From: Selenomonas sp. ND2010
GTDB taxonomy: Bacteria > Bacillota > Negativicutes > Selenomonadales > Selenomonadaceae
Assembly (NCBI RefSeq): GCF_000702005.1
Contig: NZ_JNKI01000009.1
Span: forward strand, 1 to 64,000
DNA: 64,000 bases
Direction: 5' to 3'
In this document: one piece after another, positions 52,196-60,965 of the stretch
How positions within the stretch are numbered: position 1 is the stretch's first letter
Layout: each line of letters opens with the position of its first letter
Position numbers and translations under genes: made by a program
Notes under the pieces: generated by a model
Told to the model about the DNA's origin: nothing
The model's database searches: none
What the model saw: only the letters and a program-made list of their open reading frames with translations

Positions 52196-52810
52196 ATGAC
52201 AGATGAATTGAATCTTTCCGCGAACCAGCTTGACGCTCTGCGGGAAATCGGCAATGTTGGTGCCGGCAACTCAGCCACGGCTCTGTCGCAGGTAATCAAT
52301 CGCCGAATTGACATGAATGTGCCGAAAGTGGCGTTGGTTCCGTTGGAAGCTGTACCAGATTTGGTTGGTGGACCGGATGCTGTAGTTGTTGGTATCTTTT
52401 TGCGTGTATACGGGAAGGCACCGAGCAATATTTTGTTTCTGCTTCCACAGAAAAGTGCTTTCTATTTGGTTGACACGCTAATGGGCAAGCCGCATGGCTC
52501 GACGACAAGTCTTGATTTTATGGATGAGTCTGCGCTCATGGAAATCGGCAACATTTTATCCGGTGCTTACTTGAATGCATTTTTCACGTTCACAAAGATT
52601 ACGATGCTTCCATCTATTCCAGCTTTAGCGATGGATATGGCAGGGGCAATCCTGAATGTTGTATTGGCTCAGTTGGGGCAGATGGGTGACCAGGCTCTGG
52701 TTATTGAGACGGAATTCCTTTCCGAGGACGATGGAATCAATGGTCAGTTTTTCCTGGTTCCGGATCCGGGTTCCTTGAATACGATTATTGACGCGGTGGG
52801 AGTTGAGTAA
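52196..52810 (+). CDS. cheC: CheY-P phosphatase CheC
   Basis: Removes phosphate from CheY and, when bound to CheD, tunes receptor adaptation in the Bacillus-type pathway. The 204 residues carry two phosphatase motifs ExxN...P: LREIGNVGAGNSATALSQVINRRIDMNVP near the N-terminus and LMEIGNILSGAYLNAFFTFTKITMLPSIP around residue 115. GAGGGG at 52183-52188 precedes ATG 52196. The partner cheD is separated by one base. Confidence 0.95.
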   Translation: MTDELNLSANQLDALREIGNVGAGNSATALSQVINRRIDMNVPKVALVPLEAVPDLVGGPDAVVVGIFLRVYGKAPSNILFLLPQKSAFYLVDTLMGKPHGSTTSLDFMDESALMEIGNILSGAYLNAFFTFTKITMLPSIPALAMDMAGAILNVVLAQLGQMGDQALVIETEFLSEDDGINGQFFLVPDPGSLNTIIDAVGVE

Positions 52811-52811
52811 A

Positions 52812-53297
52812 ATGGCAGATCTTATCCGAGTCGGCATGGCTGATTATAAAGTAGGCCAGGCGCCGTCCACAATCATCAGCTATGGTCTCGGCTCCTGTAT
52901 TGGCATTTCTCTGTATGATCCGCAGGCTAAAGTAGGAGGCCTTCTGCACATCATGTTGCCGGATAGTACGCAGGCGCGTCCAACCGACAATCCAGCAAAG
53001 TTTGCAGATACAGGACTTCCGCTGATGCTCAAGGATGTATTGGCGTTAGGGGCATCCCGTTCCAGATTAGTAGCGAAAATTGCTGGTGGAGCGCAGATGT
53101 TTGCTTTTGCGAATGCGACGGATATCATGCGAGTGGGTGCACGCAATGCTGAAGCCGCTAAGAAAATCCTCAAAGATCTTAATATCCGGTTGATTGCTGA
53201 GGATACAGGAGGCACATATGGACGCACGGTTTCCATCAATATGGAAGATGGTGTCTATAAAGTGAAGACCATTGATAAAGGTGAAAAAGAAATTTAA
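52812..53297 (+). CDS. cheD: chemoreceptor glutamine deamidase CheD
   Basis: Deamidates receptor glutamines and stimulates CheC. The 161 residues show the catalytic Cys/His/Thr triad of the family: Cys in YGLGSCIGISLYDP, His in GLLHIMLPDS, and the conserved segment KIAGGAQMFAF and EDTGGTYGRTVSINMEDG. The start is ATG 52812; a longer frame from 52788 overlaps cheC. Close coupling to cheC (one base apart) matches their interaction. Confidence 0.95.
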   Translation: MADLIRVGMADYKVGQAPSTIISYGLGSCIGISLYDPQAKVGGLLHIMLPDSTQARPTDNPAKFADTGLPLMLKDVLALGASRSRLVAKIAGGAQMFAFANATDIMRVGARNAEAAKKILKDLNIRLIAEDTGGTYGRTVSINMEDGVYKVKTIDKGEKEI

Positions 53298-53328
53298 TCA
53301 TGTTTATGCAATTAGTAGGTGAAGCAGC

Positions 53329-53715
53329 TTGTTCAAATTAGGGATGTCGTTAGTTTTTGCATTTATTTCCGCTATGGTTATTGCGTTAGCGGGATTAGTC
53401 AGTGACGTACGCCTGATGACGGTGCTGCTCCGCAGTCTGATAGGCTTTCTGGTTGCTGGTGCCGTCGTTTGGCTGGTGGCTTTTGTTTTGGAAGCGAAAG
53501 AGCTGGTAGGCTTCGATAGAAATCTGGAACTTCCGGAAAATCCGGAAGAGGAGGAACCAAAAAGTCCAGAGGAATACGAAGCTGAGGATGAAGCTTCGGC
53601 TGCAGAAGCGGCAAACCAGTCGGCGGAAATGCAAACAAGTGATGAAGAAAATGCGGATTTTCAGCCGCTAACATCAAATAACCTCAAACATATGGAGGCG
53701 CCATCGGATCATTGA
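53329..53715 (+). CDS. small two-helix membrane protein with acidic tail, unknown
   Basis: A 128-residue protein lying between cheD and sigD that I cannot name. It has two hydrophobic helices (about residues 3-24, FKLGMSLVFAFISAMVIALAGLV, and 32-54, LLRSLIGFLVAGAVVWLVAFVLE) and an acidic, Glu/Ala/Ser-rich cytoplasmic tail of about 70 residues. The start is TTG 53329, supported by AGGTGA at 53317-53322. Membership in the fla/che operon suggests a link to motility but no domain supports a role. Confidence 0.6.
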   Translation: MFKLGMSLVFAFISAMVIALAGLVSDVRLMTVLLRSLIGFLVAGAVVWLVAFVLEAKELVGFDRNLELPENPEEEEPKSPEEYEAEDEASAAEAANQSAEMQTSDEENADFQPLTSNNLKHMEAPSDH

Positions 53716-53785
53716 TGGCGCAGCTCCTGTTCTCAATCAATGAATATCGAATCGTTATTACTTATGATGGGAGGAGGTCGTTCCA

Positions 53786-54553
53786 ATGGATTCTAGGGGA
53801 CAGAACCAAGATGAAAATTTGGCCGATATTACTTCCCTTTGGCATAGTTATTTGGACAATAAATCAATAGAGCTTCGCAACCAGCTGGCAGAGCACTATC
53901 TTCCGCTGGTAAAGATGGTGGCAGGGCGTTTGGCAATCAGTCTTCCGTCCCATGTTGACCGGGATGATTTGCTTTCAAGTGGATTTTTTGGCTTGCTTGA
54001 TGCAATCGATCGTTATGACATGGAACGGAAAAATAAATTTGAGACCTACGCTGGTGTTCGAATTCGAGGCGCGATGCTCGATTATTTACGGTCCAAGGAT
54101 TGGCTGCCGGTGGCGATACGGCAAAAAATCCGTCGCTATGAGCAGACGGTTTATGAACTGGAAAACCGTCTGGGACGTCCTGCAAATGATGAAGAGTTAG
54201 CGGAAGAGCTAGGGGTAAGTGCAAAAGAATTGCAAAGCCTGGAGAGTCAAATCAGTGTAGCCACTGTGATTCCACTAGATGATTATCTGCGGACAGATAC
54301 TCCGGCATCAAGTGAGGAAGGTCCGACAGAACGGCTGGAAAAGGCCGAACTTAGGGATACCTTGGCAGCGGCGATAGACCGGCTGCCGGAAAAAGAGAAA
54401 AAGGTTGTAGCACTTTACTACTACGAAGAAATGACTTTGAAAGAAATCAGTTTGATCCTTCAATTATCCGAGGCCAGAATATCGCAGCTGCATACAAAAG
54501 CAGTTTTTCGTCTACGCGGTTACTTGGCTCGCATGAAGGCAAGCTTGGTATAG
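53786..54553 (+). CDS. sigD: flagellar sigma factor SigD (FliA/WhiG family)
   Basis: Sigma-28-type factor for late motility genes. The 255 residues have region 2 (LPLVKMVAGRLAISLPSHVDRDDLLSSGFFGLLDAIDRYDMERKNKFETYAGVRIRGAMLDYLRSKDW, with the region 2.4 motif), region 3 (RRYEQTVYELENRLGRPANDEELAEELG) and region 4 helix-turn-helix (LPEKEKKVVALYYYEEMTLKEISLILQLSEARISQLHTKAVFRLRGYL). Start ATG 53786, with GGGAGGAGG at 53769-53777. The place near the operon end is as in B. subtilis. Confidence 0.95.
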   Translation: MDSRGQNQDENLADITSLWHSYLDNKSIELRNQLAEHYLPLVKMVAGRLAISLPSHVDRDDLLSSGFFGLLDAIDRYDMERKNKFETYAGVRIRGAMLDYLRSKDWLPVAIRQKIRRYEQTVYELENRLGRPANDEELAEELGVSAKELQSLESQISVATVIPLDDYLRTDTPASSEEGPTERLEKAELRDTLAAAIDRLPEKEKKVVALYYYEEMTLKEISLILQLSEARISQLHTKAVFRLRGYLARMKASLV

Positions 54554-54580
54554 CGATTTTCAGCCTGGGGGGGACGTATC

Positions 54581-56248
54581 ATGGATGACCAGACATTGCG
54601 CCCGGCAGTAGGCAGCAAAGAAGCAGGCTACCTGTGTGAATTTCGGGAAGATGGTGTCTATTTGACGATTTATCCTGATGCTGCTGATGGCCTTTTATTT
54701 GAACTTTCGGATATCCGCCAGATTCTGCATGATAATGGTGTTGTCGATTATGACATCATCACGCTTTCACAGATTGTACGAGAGGCTTCAGGAGAGTCGA
54801 AGAAATTAGCAGACTGTTATATATCGTCGGAGGAAGCGGCAAATTTGTCGGATTCGGCGGATGAAATCACTCAGGAAGAGAATGGACTAGAGACTGAAGC
54901 TGGCATTATTGTCGACGTCAGTCGAGACCGCATGACGGTAACGATTCGCTATGACACGAAGATGGGCAAGAAGTTGCCATCGGTGGAAAACGTGCGAGCT
55001 GCATTGTCCGAGCACAATATCGTTTTTGGCATTGATGATGAAGCGATTCGTGTTGGTGTGGAGAGTTTGAACCCCTTTGTTGCAGCCAGGGGGAAGCCAC
55101 CGAAAAATGGGGAAAATGCGCGGATTGAGCGACATTTTGATTTGGGCGTTAAAGGACGTCCAAAGGTTGACCAGTATGACCGTGTGGATTTCAAAGACAT
55201 GAATCTCTTTGTACTAGCTAAGAAGGGAGACCTATTGGCGGTACGTATTCCTCAGACGGAAGGAGAGGCTGGCCGTGATGTTTATGGCATGGAAGTGCCA
55301 GCGAAAAACGGAAAACCCATCCCTATTCCACAGGGGAAGAATACGGAGATTACCGGTGAAAATGAGCTGATTGCCTCGATAGATGGTCAGATCGTTGATA
55401 GTGGTAAGAAGATTACGATCGATCCGCATTTGCTGATTCAAGGCAGTGTTGGTGTGGGGACTGGAAATATCGATTTCATCGGCAGTGTGGAAATCAAAGG
55501 TAATGTTGAAGCGGGATTTGTCGTCAAGGCTACTGGTGATATCGAGATTGGTGGTATGATCAGTGGCGGTGACGTCGAGGGTCGTAACGTCTATATCAAG
55601 GGCGGCATAAACGGAATGAACCGCGGTAAAGTCAAGGCACGGGAGGATATCCGTGCTGCTTTTGCGGAAAATGCTGTGATTGAAAGCGATCGGGATATTT
55701 ATATCCAGGATGTGGCCCTTCATTCGAATATCAGTGCAGGGAAGCGTATTTTTCTCGAAGATAAGCGAGGAATGGTTACGGGCGGACTGATGGAGGCCGG
55801 TGAAGAGATTCGTTGCAAAATTATTGGCAATACGGCCTTTGTAGTAACTCGTATGGCCGTGGGAGTTAATCCACAGCTTCAGAAACGTTATCGTGAACTC
55901 TGTCAGGAATATAAGGAATCGAAACAGCGTCTCAAACAAATTACGCAGATGCTGAATACTTTAGGAAAGATTGATATTAGCCGGCTGCCACAAGAGCGCA
56001 TCAATCAGATCAATGCGCTTACGCGGTCTCAATTTCCTTTGGCGGGTAAGATCAAGCGCGACGAAAAAGAGATTTTGGCGATTGAGGCAGAGCTTAATAT
56101 GATGCAGAATGGTAAGATTCGCGTCAGCGATACCGTCTATCCTGGGGTAAGGATATCCATTAATTCGGTTATGATGAATGTACAGTCGGAAATCAAGCGA
56201 GCGACGCTTTCGGTGAAAAATGATCGTGTGGATATTGGTCCGTATTAA
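54581..56248 (+). CDS. FapA/DUF342 polymer-associated protein
   Basis: A 555-residue soluble protein of the FapA (DUF342) family, found near flagellar and polymer-forming operons, of poorly known function. Right-handed beta-helix-like repeats dominate the middle (about residues 180-380, with runs of GxVxxGNxxxKGNVE type: GTGNIDFIGSVEIKGNVEAGFVVKATGDIEIGGMISGGDVEGRNVYIKGGINGMNRGKVKA). The C-terminal part (about 430-500) is a charged coiled coil. The start is ATG 54581 after GGGGGG at 54567-54572. Position after sigD suggests a motility or cell-surface role. Confidence 0.8.
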   Translation: MDDQTLRPAVGSKEAGYLCEFREDGVYLTIYPDAADGLLFELSDIRQILHDNGVVDYDIITLSQIVREASGESKKLADCYISSEEAANLSDSADEITQEENGLETEAGIIVDVSRDRMTVTIRYDTKMGKKLPSVENVRAALSEHNIVFGIDDEAIRVGVESLNPFVAARGKPPKNGENARIERHFDLGVKGRPKVDQYDRVDFKDMNLFVLAKKGDLLAVRIPQTEGEAGRDVYGMEVPAKNGKPIPIPQGKNTEITGENELIASIDGQIVDSGKKITIDPHLLIQGSVGVGTGNIDFIGSVEIKGNVEAGFVVKATGDIEIGGMISGGDVEGRNVYIKGGINGMNRGKVKAREDIRAAFAENAVIESDRDIYIQDVALHSNISAGKRIFLEDKRGMVTGGLMEAGEEIRCKIIGNTAFVVTRMAVGVNPQLQKRYRELCQEYKESKQRLKQITQMLNTLGKIDISRLPQERINQINALTRSQFPLAGKIKRDEKEILAIEAELNMMQNGKIRVSDTVYPGVRISINSVMMNVQSEIKRATLSVKNDRVDIGPY

Positions 56249-56288
56249 GCGGATGTCAGTGGCGATGGATTGAGAAAGAAGGATTCCC

Positions 56289-56624
56289 ATGGATATAACG
56301 CCGATGAGCCTGCAGATGATGGTTCCGCGTGCTGCCGATGCGGCGCAGGTACAGCATAATCTCAATCAGGCTAATGCCATGCAGTCTGATTTTCAGGCAA
56401 TTCAACAAAAAGAAGACGACAAGCTGAAACAAGAACAGGTACGGGCAAAGGACAATCCGGAAGATGGTCGTATCAAGGATGACCCGGAACGCCAGCAAAA
56501 ACAAGGGGGGCAGGGAGCTGCCTCACAGCATCGGGCAAGTTCTCAGGAAGAAGAAAATGCACCGGAACCTGTGAAATATGCTAAGGATCCCTCAAGGGGA
56601 AATCTTTTGGATATCAGCTTTTAG
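56289..56624 (+). CDS. small hydrophilic protein, unknown
   Basis: A 111-residue, Gln/Lys/Glu/Asp-rich, low-complexity and probably disordered protein with no domain that I recognise. It begins DITPMSLQMMVPRAADAAQVQHNLNQANAMQSDFQ and ends YAKDPSRGNLLDISF; these ends look most conserved-like, the middle is a run of charged residues. The start ATG 56289 follows AGAAAGAAGGAT. It sits between fapA and the SwrB-like gene, so it probably belongs to the same transcript. Confidence 0.6.
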   Translation: MDITPMSLQMMVPRAADAAQVQHNLNQANAMQSDFQAIQQKEDDKLKQEQVRAKDNPEDGRIKDDPERQQKQGGQGAASQHRASSQEEENAPEPVKYAKDPSRGNLLDISF

Positions 56625-56642
56625 GAGGCATTTTTTTCCAAT

Positions 56643-57425
56643 ATGGTCAATACGTTAGGTTCACTTATTATAATTGGTTTTATCCTAGTAATGGGGGCTA
56701 GATGGCTTTCTAAGCGGCAGCAAAATTCTTGGGATGAGGATGAATTGGTAGATTCTGCGAATCAGCTTAAAGCCGAAATTGAACGGTCGGCAGATGCGGT
56801 AATTAAACGGATGGGAAGTCATATCAGCCATCTGGAACAGCTCTTGCAGCAGGCTGAAGTTCGCAATCGTGAGCTGGAGGCGCAGCTAGCGGAGGCTCGT
56901 CAACTTGCAATGTCGCTGGAGCAACAGGGACGGCAGCTCGATGAACAAATTCTGACTGCTAAGCAGACAGCACAGGAGCTTTCCGTGCGCTGGCAGAATC
57001 CGCCAGTTATGCCGATGATGTCTCCCGCGACAATGACGCCGGCTGTAGCAGTGCAGCAGCCGCCATTGATGCAGCATCCAGTTGCGTCCGTTGAACGTGT
57101 CGATGCGCAGGATTTTGCCGCTGTTTTGCAAAAGTCCATTGAGCGCGAGGAGCAGGAAGTTCATGCTTCGCATGTAATGGGTGAACATCAGGCTGCTGGC
57201 TTGGCTGAAGCAATGAACCATCGTGTGGCTGAGGTTGAGGCGGATTTGGAAGACACGTCAGCTGCCCCTCAAGAAGAGCAGGAAGAGGGGATGTCCCAGA
57301 ATGCTGCTAAGGCGAGGGCTTTACTGTTGAGCGGTTATTCGGTAGAGGAAACAGCTCGTGAAACGGGAATTGGAAAGGGCGCTATTGAACTCCTTCGCGA
57401 GATGAATCGTCGAGAATTGGAATAA
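56643..57425 (+). CDS. membrane-anchored coiled-coil protein, SwrB-like position
   Basis: A 260-residue protein with one N-terminal membrane helix (about residues 4-21, LGSLIIIGFILVMGARWL), a long coiled coil (about 33-120, LKAEIERSADAVIKRMGSHISHLEQLLQQAEVRNRELEAQ), a Pro/Met/Gln linker and a C-terminal helix-turn-helix-like end (AKARALLLSGYSVEETARETGIGKGAIELLREMNRR). Membrane helix, coiled coil and this end are the layout of SwrB/YlxL, the protein after sigD in B. subtilis that helps FliPQR activate. The relation is an inference from order and layout. A terminator follows, so it is the last fla/che gene. Confidence 0.65.
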   Translation: MVNTLGSLIIIGFILVMGARWLSKRQQNSWDEDELVDSANQLKAEIERSADAVIKRMGSHISHLEQLLQQAEVRNRELEAQLAEARQLAMSLEQQGRQLDEQILTAKQTAQELSVRWQNPPVMPMMSPATMTPAVAVQQPPLMQHPVASVERVDAQDFAAVLQKSIEREEQEVHASHVMGEHQAAGLAEAMNHRVAEVEADLEDTSAAPQEEQEEGMSQNAAKARALLLSGYSVEETARETGIGKGAIELLREMNRRELE

Positions 57426-57426
57426 G

Positions 57427-57468
57427 AAGAGGCTATGACAAATGCAAACGCTTTTGTCATAGCCTCTT
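57427..57468. terminator. bidirectional terminator at the end of the flagellar operon
   Basis: Sixteen-base arms (57427-57442 and 57453-57468), T-rich on the right and A-rich on the left, so it also ends the converging trpD transcript. Confidence 0.85.
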
Positions 57469-57475
57469 TCGTTAT

Positions 57476-58492
57476 TCAGGCATTGGAAAGCTGACGGAAT
57501 TCTTCTAGTTTTTTCCTTGCAGCGCCGGAAGCGATGAGTTCACGAGCTTTTTCGATGCCAGCCTTTATGCTGTCGGCTTTTCCACCAACGTAGATAGCAG
57601 CACCGGCATTTAACAGCACGATGTCGGTTTTCGGACCAGTAGCGCCAGTTAAGATGTCCAGGGTTACTTGGGCGTTTTCAGCTGGGGAACCACCGCGAAT
57701 GTCGGTTTTTTGGCAACGGGCAAAGCCGAATTCTTCTGGTGTAACTTCGTAGCGGCGGAACCAGCCATTGCGGAATTCACAGACGCTGGTGGGAGCACTT
57801 AAGGAAAATTCATCCAGGCAATCTTGACCGTAGATAACCATGCCAGTTTTTACGCCCAAGGATAACATGACTTTGGCGAGTGGTTCGAGAAGGTATTCGT
57901 CATAAACGCCTAAAATCATATGAGTCGGATGGGCTGGATTGGTCAGGGGACCCAAAATGTTAAAAACCGTGCGGATGCCCAATTCTTTGCGAATGGCTCC
58001 GACGTATTTCATGGAGCTGTGATATTTCTGGGCGAACATGAAGCAGAGACCGATTTCCTTTAATTCCTGCACAGCTTTTTCTGGTGGTTGGTCTAGATTG
58101 ATGCCTAGTGCTTCAAGGCAATCTGCGGCACCACATTGGGAAGAGGCAGCCCGGTTGCCATGCTTGGCAACTTTGATACCAGCGGCAGCGATAATCATCG
58201 CTGCTGTAGTGGAGATATTGATGCTGTGCGCATGATCCCCACCAGTGCCGACAATATCCAGGACATCCATATCGTGGGGAACCTTTAGGGCATGGTCACG
58301 CATAGCTGCTGCAGATCCGGATATTTCTTCAATGGTTTCTGCTTTGGTGCTTTTCGTTGAGAGTGCGGAAAGATAGGCAGCATTTTGAATTTGAGACGTT
58401 TCCCCATTCATGATTTCGTTCATGACGGTATAGGCTTCCTGATAGGAAAGATCTTTTTTACTGACTATTTTTTCAATGGCTTCTTTAATCAT
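57476..58492 (-). CDS. trpD: anthranilate phosphoribosyltransferase
   Basis: Adds phosphoribosyl from PRPP to anthranilate in tryptophan synthesis. The 338 residues show the glycine-rich PRPP loop [39 protein letters not shown] and [20 protein letters not shown], and family length. Because the other trp genes are absent here, the protein may also belong to the anthranilate PRTase-like subgroup, but the PRPP loop and GPLTNP segment are canonical. It is on the reverse strand with GAGGTGAG just before its ATG, and its own promoter. Confidence 0.88.
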   Translation of the reverse strand: MIKEAIEKIVSKKDLSYQEAYTVMNEIMNGETSQIQNAAYLSALSTKSTKAETIEEISGSAAAMRDHALKVPHDMDVLDIVGTGGDHAHSINISTTAAMIIAAAGIKVAKHGNRAASSQCGAADCLEALGINLDQPPEKAVQELKEIGLCFMFAQKYHSSMKYVGAIRKELGIRTVFNILGPLTNPAHPTHMILGVYDEYLLEPLAKVMLSLGVKTGMVIYGQDCLDEFSLSAPTSVCEFRNGWFRRYEVTPEEFGFARCQKTDIRGGSPAENAQVTLDILTGATGPKTDIVLLNAGAAIYVGGKADSIKAGIEKARELIASGAARKKLEEFRQLSNA

Positions 58493-58535
58493 GCGTACTC
58501 ACCTCAAAAACAAATTTATTACATTATTAAATTAA

Positions 58536-58564
58536 ACAGTATCATTTAACTGTAATATTGTCAA
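58536..58564 (-). promoter_or_regulatory. promoter for trpD
   Basis: On the reverse strand, perfect TTGACA (58559-58564) and TACTGT (58536-58541) are 17 bases apart. Confidence 0.5.
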
Positions 58565-58602
58565 CTTGGTTCTGGGAAAAGGAAATAAAATTTAAATAAT
58601 CG

Positions 58603-58631
58603 TTGACAAGAAGGGCAGTTTTGGATATACT
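58603..58631 (+). promoter_or_regulatory. promoter for the tRNA pair
   Basis: TTGACA (58603-58608) and TATACT (58626-58631) with a 17-base spacer, 14 bases before tRNA-Pro. It faces away from the trpD promoter. Confidence 0.8.
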
Positions 58632-58645
58632 ATACAAGTGGTCTA

Positions 58646-58722
58646 CGGGATGTAGCGCAGTTTGGTAGCGCGCCTGCTTTGGGAGCAGGATGTCGCAGGT
58701 TCGAATCCTGTCATCCCGACCA
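58646..58722 (+). tRNA. tRNA-Pro(UGG)
   Basis: A 77-base cloverleaf with CGGGATG/CATCCCG acceptor arms, D loop AGTTTGGTAG, anticodon arm CCTGC-TTTGGGA-GCAGG with TGG at 58680-58682, and GGTTCGAATCC T arm. CCA is encoded (58720-58722). Confidence 0.96.
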
Positions 58723-58732
58723 TTATTTTATT

Positions 58733-58809
<77 letters not shown>

Positions 58810-58820
58810 AAGGATTATTG

Positions 58821-58845
58821 CTCCGAGGGGTCCTCGGAGTTTTTT
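58821..58845 (+). terminator. terminator after the tRNA pair
   Basis: Arms CTCCGAGG (58821-58828) and CCTCGGAG (58832-58839), three-base loop, then TTTTTT. Confidence 0.88.
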
Positions 58846-58985
58846 GTATTATAAGTGTTAAAGTCAGCAAGTGTTTTCAGAAGCCCGGATGCCTCGTTGT
58901 ATTCGAGCTTTTTCCATAGGCACAGAAGGAACTATCGATGAGGGAATGGGGAAAAACAGCTTGCTAATCCAGACTTTAAACGGTA

Positions 58986-59007
58986 ATATGATAGTGACGT
59001 ATCATAT
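58986..59007 (+). other. perfect inverted repeat upstream of the FIST-GGDEF gene
   Basis: Eight-base arms ATATGATA (58986-58993) and TATCATAT (59000-59007) around a six-base centre. An operator-like element; no T run follows. The rest of 58846-59061 shows no gene. Confidence 0.45.
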
Positions 59008-59061
59008 ATTTGCGAGTAAATAAAGTAAGTGTTTTTGTTACTGGTTAAGGGTTGAAATAAA

Positions 59062-60816
59062 ATGAAACAGATTCCTTTTTCGATTCAAAAGCGTCAGGAA
59101 CTTCAGGACTGTATTGAAAAAGTAAAACAAGAAGCCCGGTCCATGCGCCGGGTATCCTGTGTGATGGTCTCTATTTTCATGGATACGGCAAATGAGCGAA
59201 TGTTGATGGAGATGCAGCGGACAATTTCGGCCTCGTTTCCAGAAGCGCAGATTGTTGGTGCCGTATCTACAGGAGAAATTGTAAATGGACGTTTAATCGA
59301 GCATAATATTGTAGTCAATTTTACCTTGTTTGAATGCTCGGAAGTTCGAGTCATGTCTTACGATTTCCGGCAGATGTCCAGTGAACAGGCTGGTAAGGAT
59401 TTGTTGGCGATATTAAATGCGGACAAAAACGTGGCAGCGGTTGAGGTAATTTCGGCGGGGTTCCATCTCGATATCAATCCGTTCTTCCGAGAAGCTTCAA
59501 AATCAAGGGAAGAGATTGTTTTCTTTGGTGGTTTGGCTGATGATGGAAGCTTGGGGCAAAATGGAATGGTTTTTGCTCAGAATACGAATCTTCGCCATGG
59601 CGTAGCAGTAGCGGTTTTCAGTGGGGATAAGCTTCATGTGGAAGCTAGCTCGAGTTTTGGCTGGAAACCGTTGGGGCGCAGCATGACGGTTACCAAGATG
59701 GATGGAGAATATTGCCTGCAGGAATTGGATGGACAGCCGGCATTGGATATCTTCAACCGATATTTGGGGATCGCAAACGATGAAAAATTCTTGGTCGAAG
59801 CGCTGACTTTCCCGTTTTATTTTGAGCGTCATGGCGTGGTTTTGGCGCGTCACCCACGCCGGTGCCGCGAAGATGGCGGCATCATGTTTGGCGCAGATAT
59901 TCGTCAAGGAGAGGAAGTGCGCCTGGCTTATGGCGATCCGGGGGATATTATCGAGAACGCCCTGGTATTGCAGGGGAAGCTGGCGTCGTTTCAGCCGGAA
60001 GCAATTTTTGTTGTAAGCTGTGTAGCGCGCTGGATGCTATTAGGCAGCGATACGGAACAGGAATTATCCATTACGCGGGATTTGGCCCCGTCCTCTGGAT
60101 TTTATGCCTATGGAGAGTTCATGCGCATTCAGAATGGCGAAATCATGGTATCCAACATGACGCTGGTAACGATTGGGATGCGTGAGGGACTCAAGACTGG
60201 TGTGAATCCGCCGTTGGTGGTGACGCCGCCAAAACTCAAGAAACATCGATCCATTATGGCGCATTTGGTGCATTTTATCGAGACGACTACGCAGGAACTG
60301 GAGGCGTCGAATTCTAAGTTGAAGCGCTTGGCACAGCTTGATCGCTTGACAGGTCTATACAACCGCGGGGAGACGGAATTGCGGCTGCGACGCATGATGA
60401 AGGCTGCAGCGCTCAATGCCCATCCGCTCTCGATACTCATGATGGATGTCGATGATTTCAAGGGAATCAACGACACGTATGGCCATGCGGCGGGAGATGC
60501 GACCATCAAGGCGATTGCGGATATCCTGCGTGCTTCGACCCGCAAGGATGATGATGCTCCAGGGAGATGGGGCGGTGACGAATTCTTTGTGGTGTTCTAT
60601 GATATGGATCAAGAAAACTTGCGGGAGGTCGCGGAACGCATCCGTCGGAAAGTTGCTGACTTGGATATCTTGACGGATGGTGGGAAGGTAACGACTAGCA
60701 TTGGGGTGGTTACGGCGCACCCGGAAGATACCGTAGACAGCCTTTGCCGTCGAGTAGACCGGGCTTTGTATGAGGCGAAGCGCACCGTAGGGAAAAATAC
60801 CGTGGTCATGCTATAA
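59062..60816 (+). CDS. FIST-domain sensor diguanylate cyclase (GGDEF)
   Basis: A 584-residue signalling protein. The N-terminal FIST sensor domain (FIST_N/FIST_C; VSCVMVSIFMDTANERMLMEMQRTISASFPEAQIVGAVSTGEIVNG... and the C-terminal GFYAYGEFMRIQNGEIMVSNMTLVTIGMREG) senses small molecules in other proteins. A short coiled coil leads to a C-terminal GGDEF domain (about 425-580): LDRLTGLYNRGETELRLRRMM, MMDVDDFKGINDTYGHAAGD, and an active WGGDEFFVV. An inhibitory-site-like RKDD lies six residues before GGDEF. So it should make c-di-GMP. It is not in an operon. Confidence 0.9.
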   Translation: MKQIPFSIQKRQELQDCIEKVKQEARSMRRVSCVMVSIFMDTANERMLMEMQRTISASFPEAQIVGAVSTGEIVNGRLIEHNIVVNFTLFECSEVRVMSYDFRQMSSEQAGKDLLAILNADKNVAAVEVISAGFHLDINPFFREASKSREEIVFFGGLADDGSLGQNGMVFAQNTNLRHGVAVAVFSGDKLHVEASSSFGWKPLGRSMTVTKMDGEYCLQELDGQPALDIFNRYLGIANDEKFLVEALTFPFYFERHGVVLARHPRRCREDGGIMFGADIRQGEEVRLAYGDPGDIIENALVLQGKLASFQPEAIFVVSCVARWMLLGSDTEQELSITRDLAPSSGFYAYGEFMRIQNGEIMVSNMTLVTIGMREGLKTGVNPPLVVTPPKLKKHRSIMAHLVHFIETTTQELEASNSKLKRLAQLDRLTGLYNRGETELRLRRMMKAAALNAHPLSILMMDVDDFKGINDTYGHAAGDATIKAIADILRASTRKDDDAPGRWGGDEFFVVFYDMDQENLREVAERIRRKVADLDILTDGGKVTTSIGVVTAHPEDTVDSLCRRVDRALYEAKRTVGKNTVVML

Positions 60817-60831
60817 ATCGTGGGGATGGTC

Positions 60832-60861
60832 TTGCTATTTTTGTCTTTGGTATGGTAAGAT
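60832..60861 (+). promoter_or_regulatory. possible promoter for the ArsB/NhaD-type permease
   Basis: TTGCTA (60832-60837) and TAAGAT (60856-60861), 18-base spacer. A terminator-like hairpin lies 30 bases downstream, before the gene. Confidence 0.4.
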
Positions 60862-60888
60862 ATTCCTGCAATTGAATTTGAATCTTGG

Positions 60889-60924
60889 CGGAGTCTGGTC
60901 ACCACGGGCTCCGTCTATTTTTTT
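60889..60924 (+). terminator. hairpin with T run before the permease gene
   Basis: Six-base arms CGGAGT (60889-60894) and GCTCCG (60908-60913, one G-T pair), then TCTATTTTTTT. It ends the diguanylate cyclase transcript and, if the promoter before it is real, it is a leader attenuator. Confidence 0.55.
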
Positions 60925-60965
60925 CGGAAGCCTGTGGAATTGTCAAGGCAAAAAGGAGGCATAAA

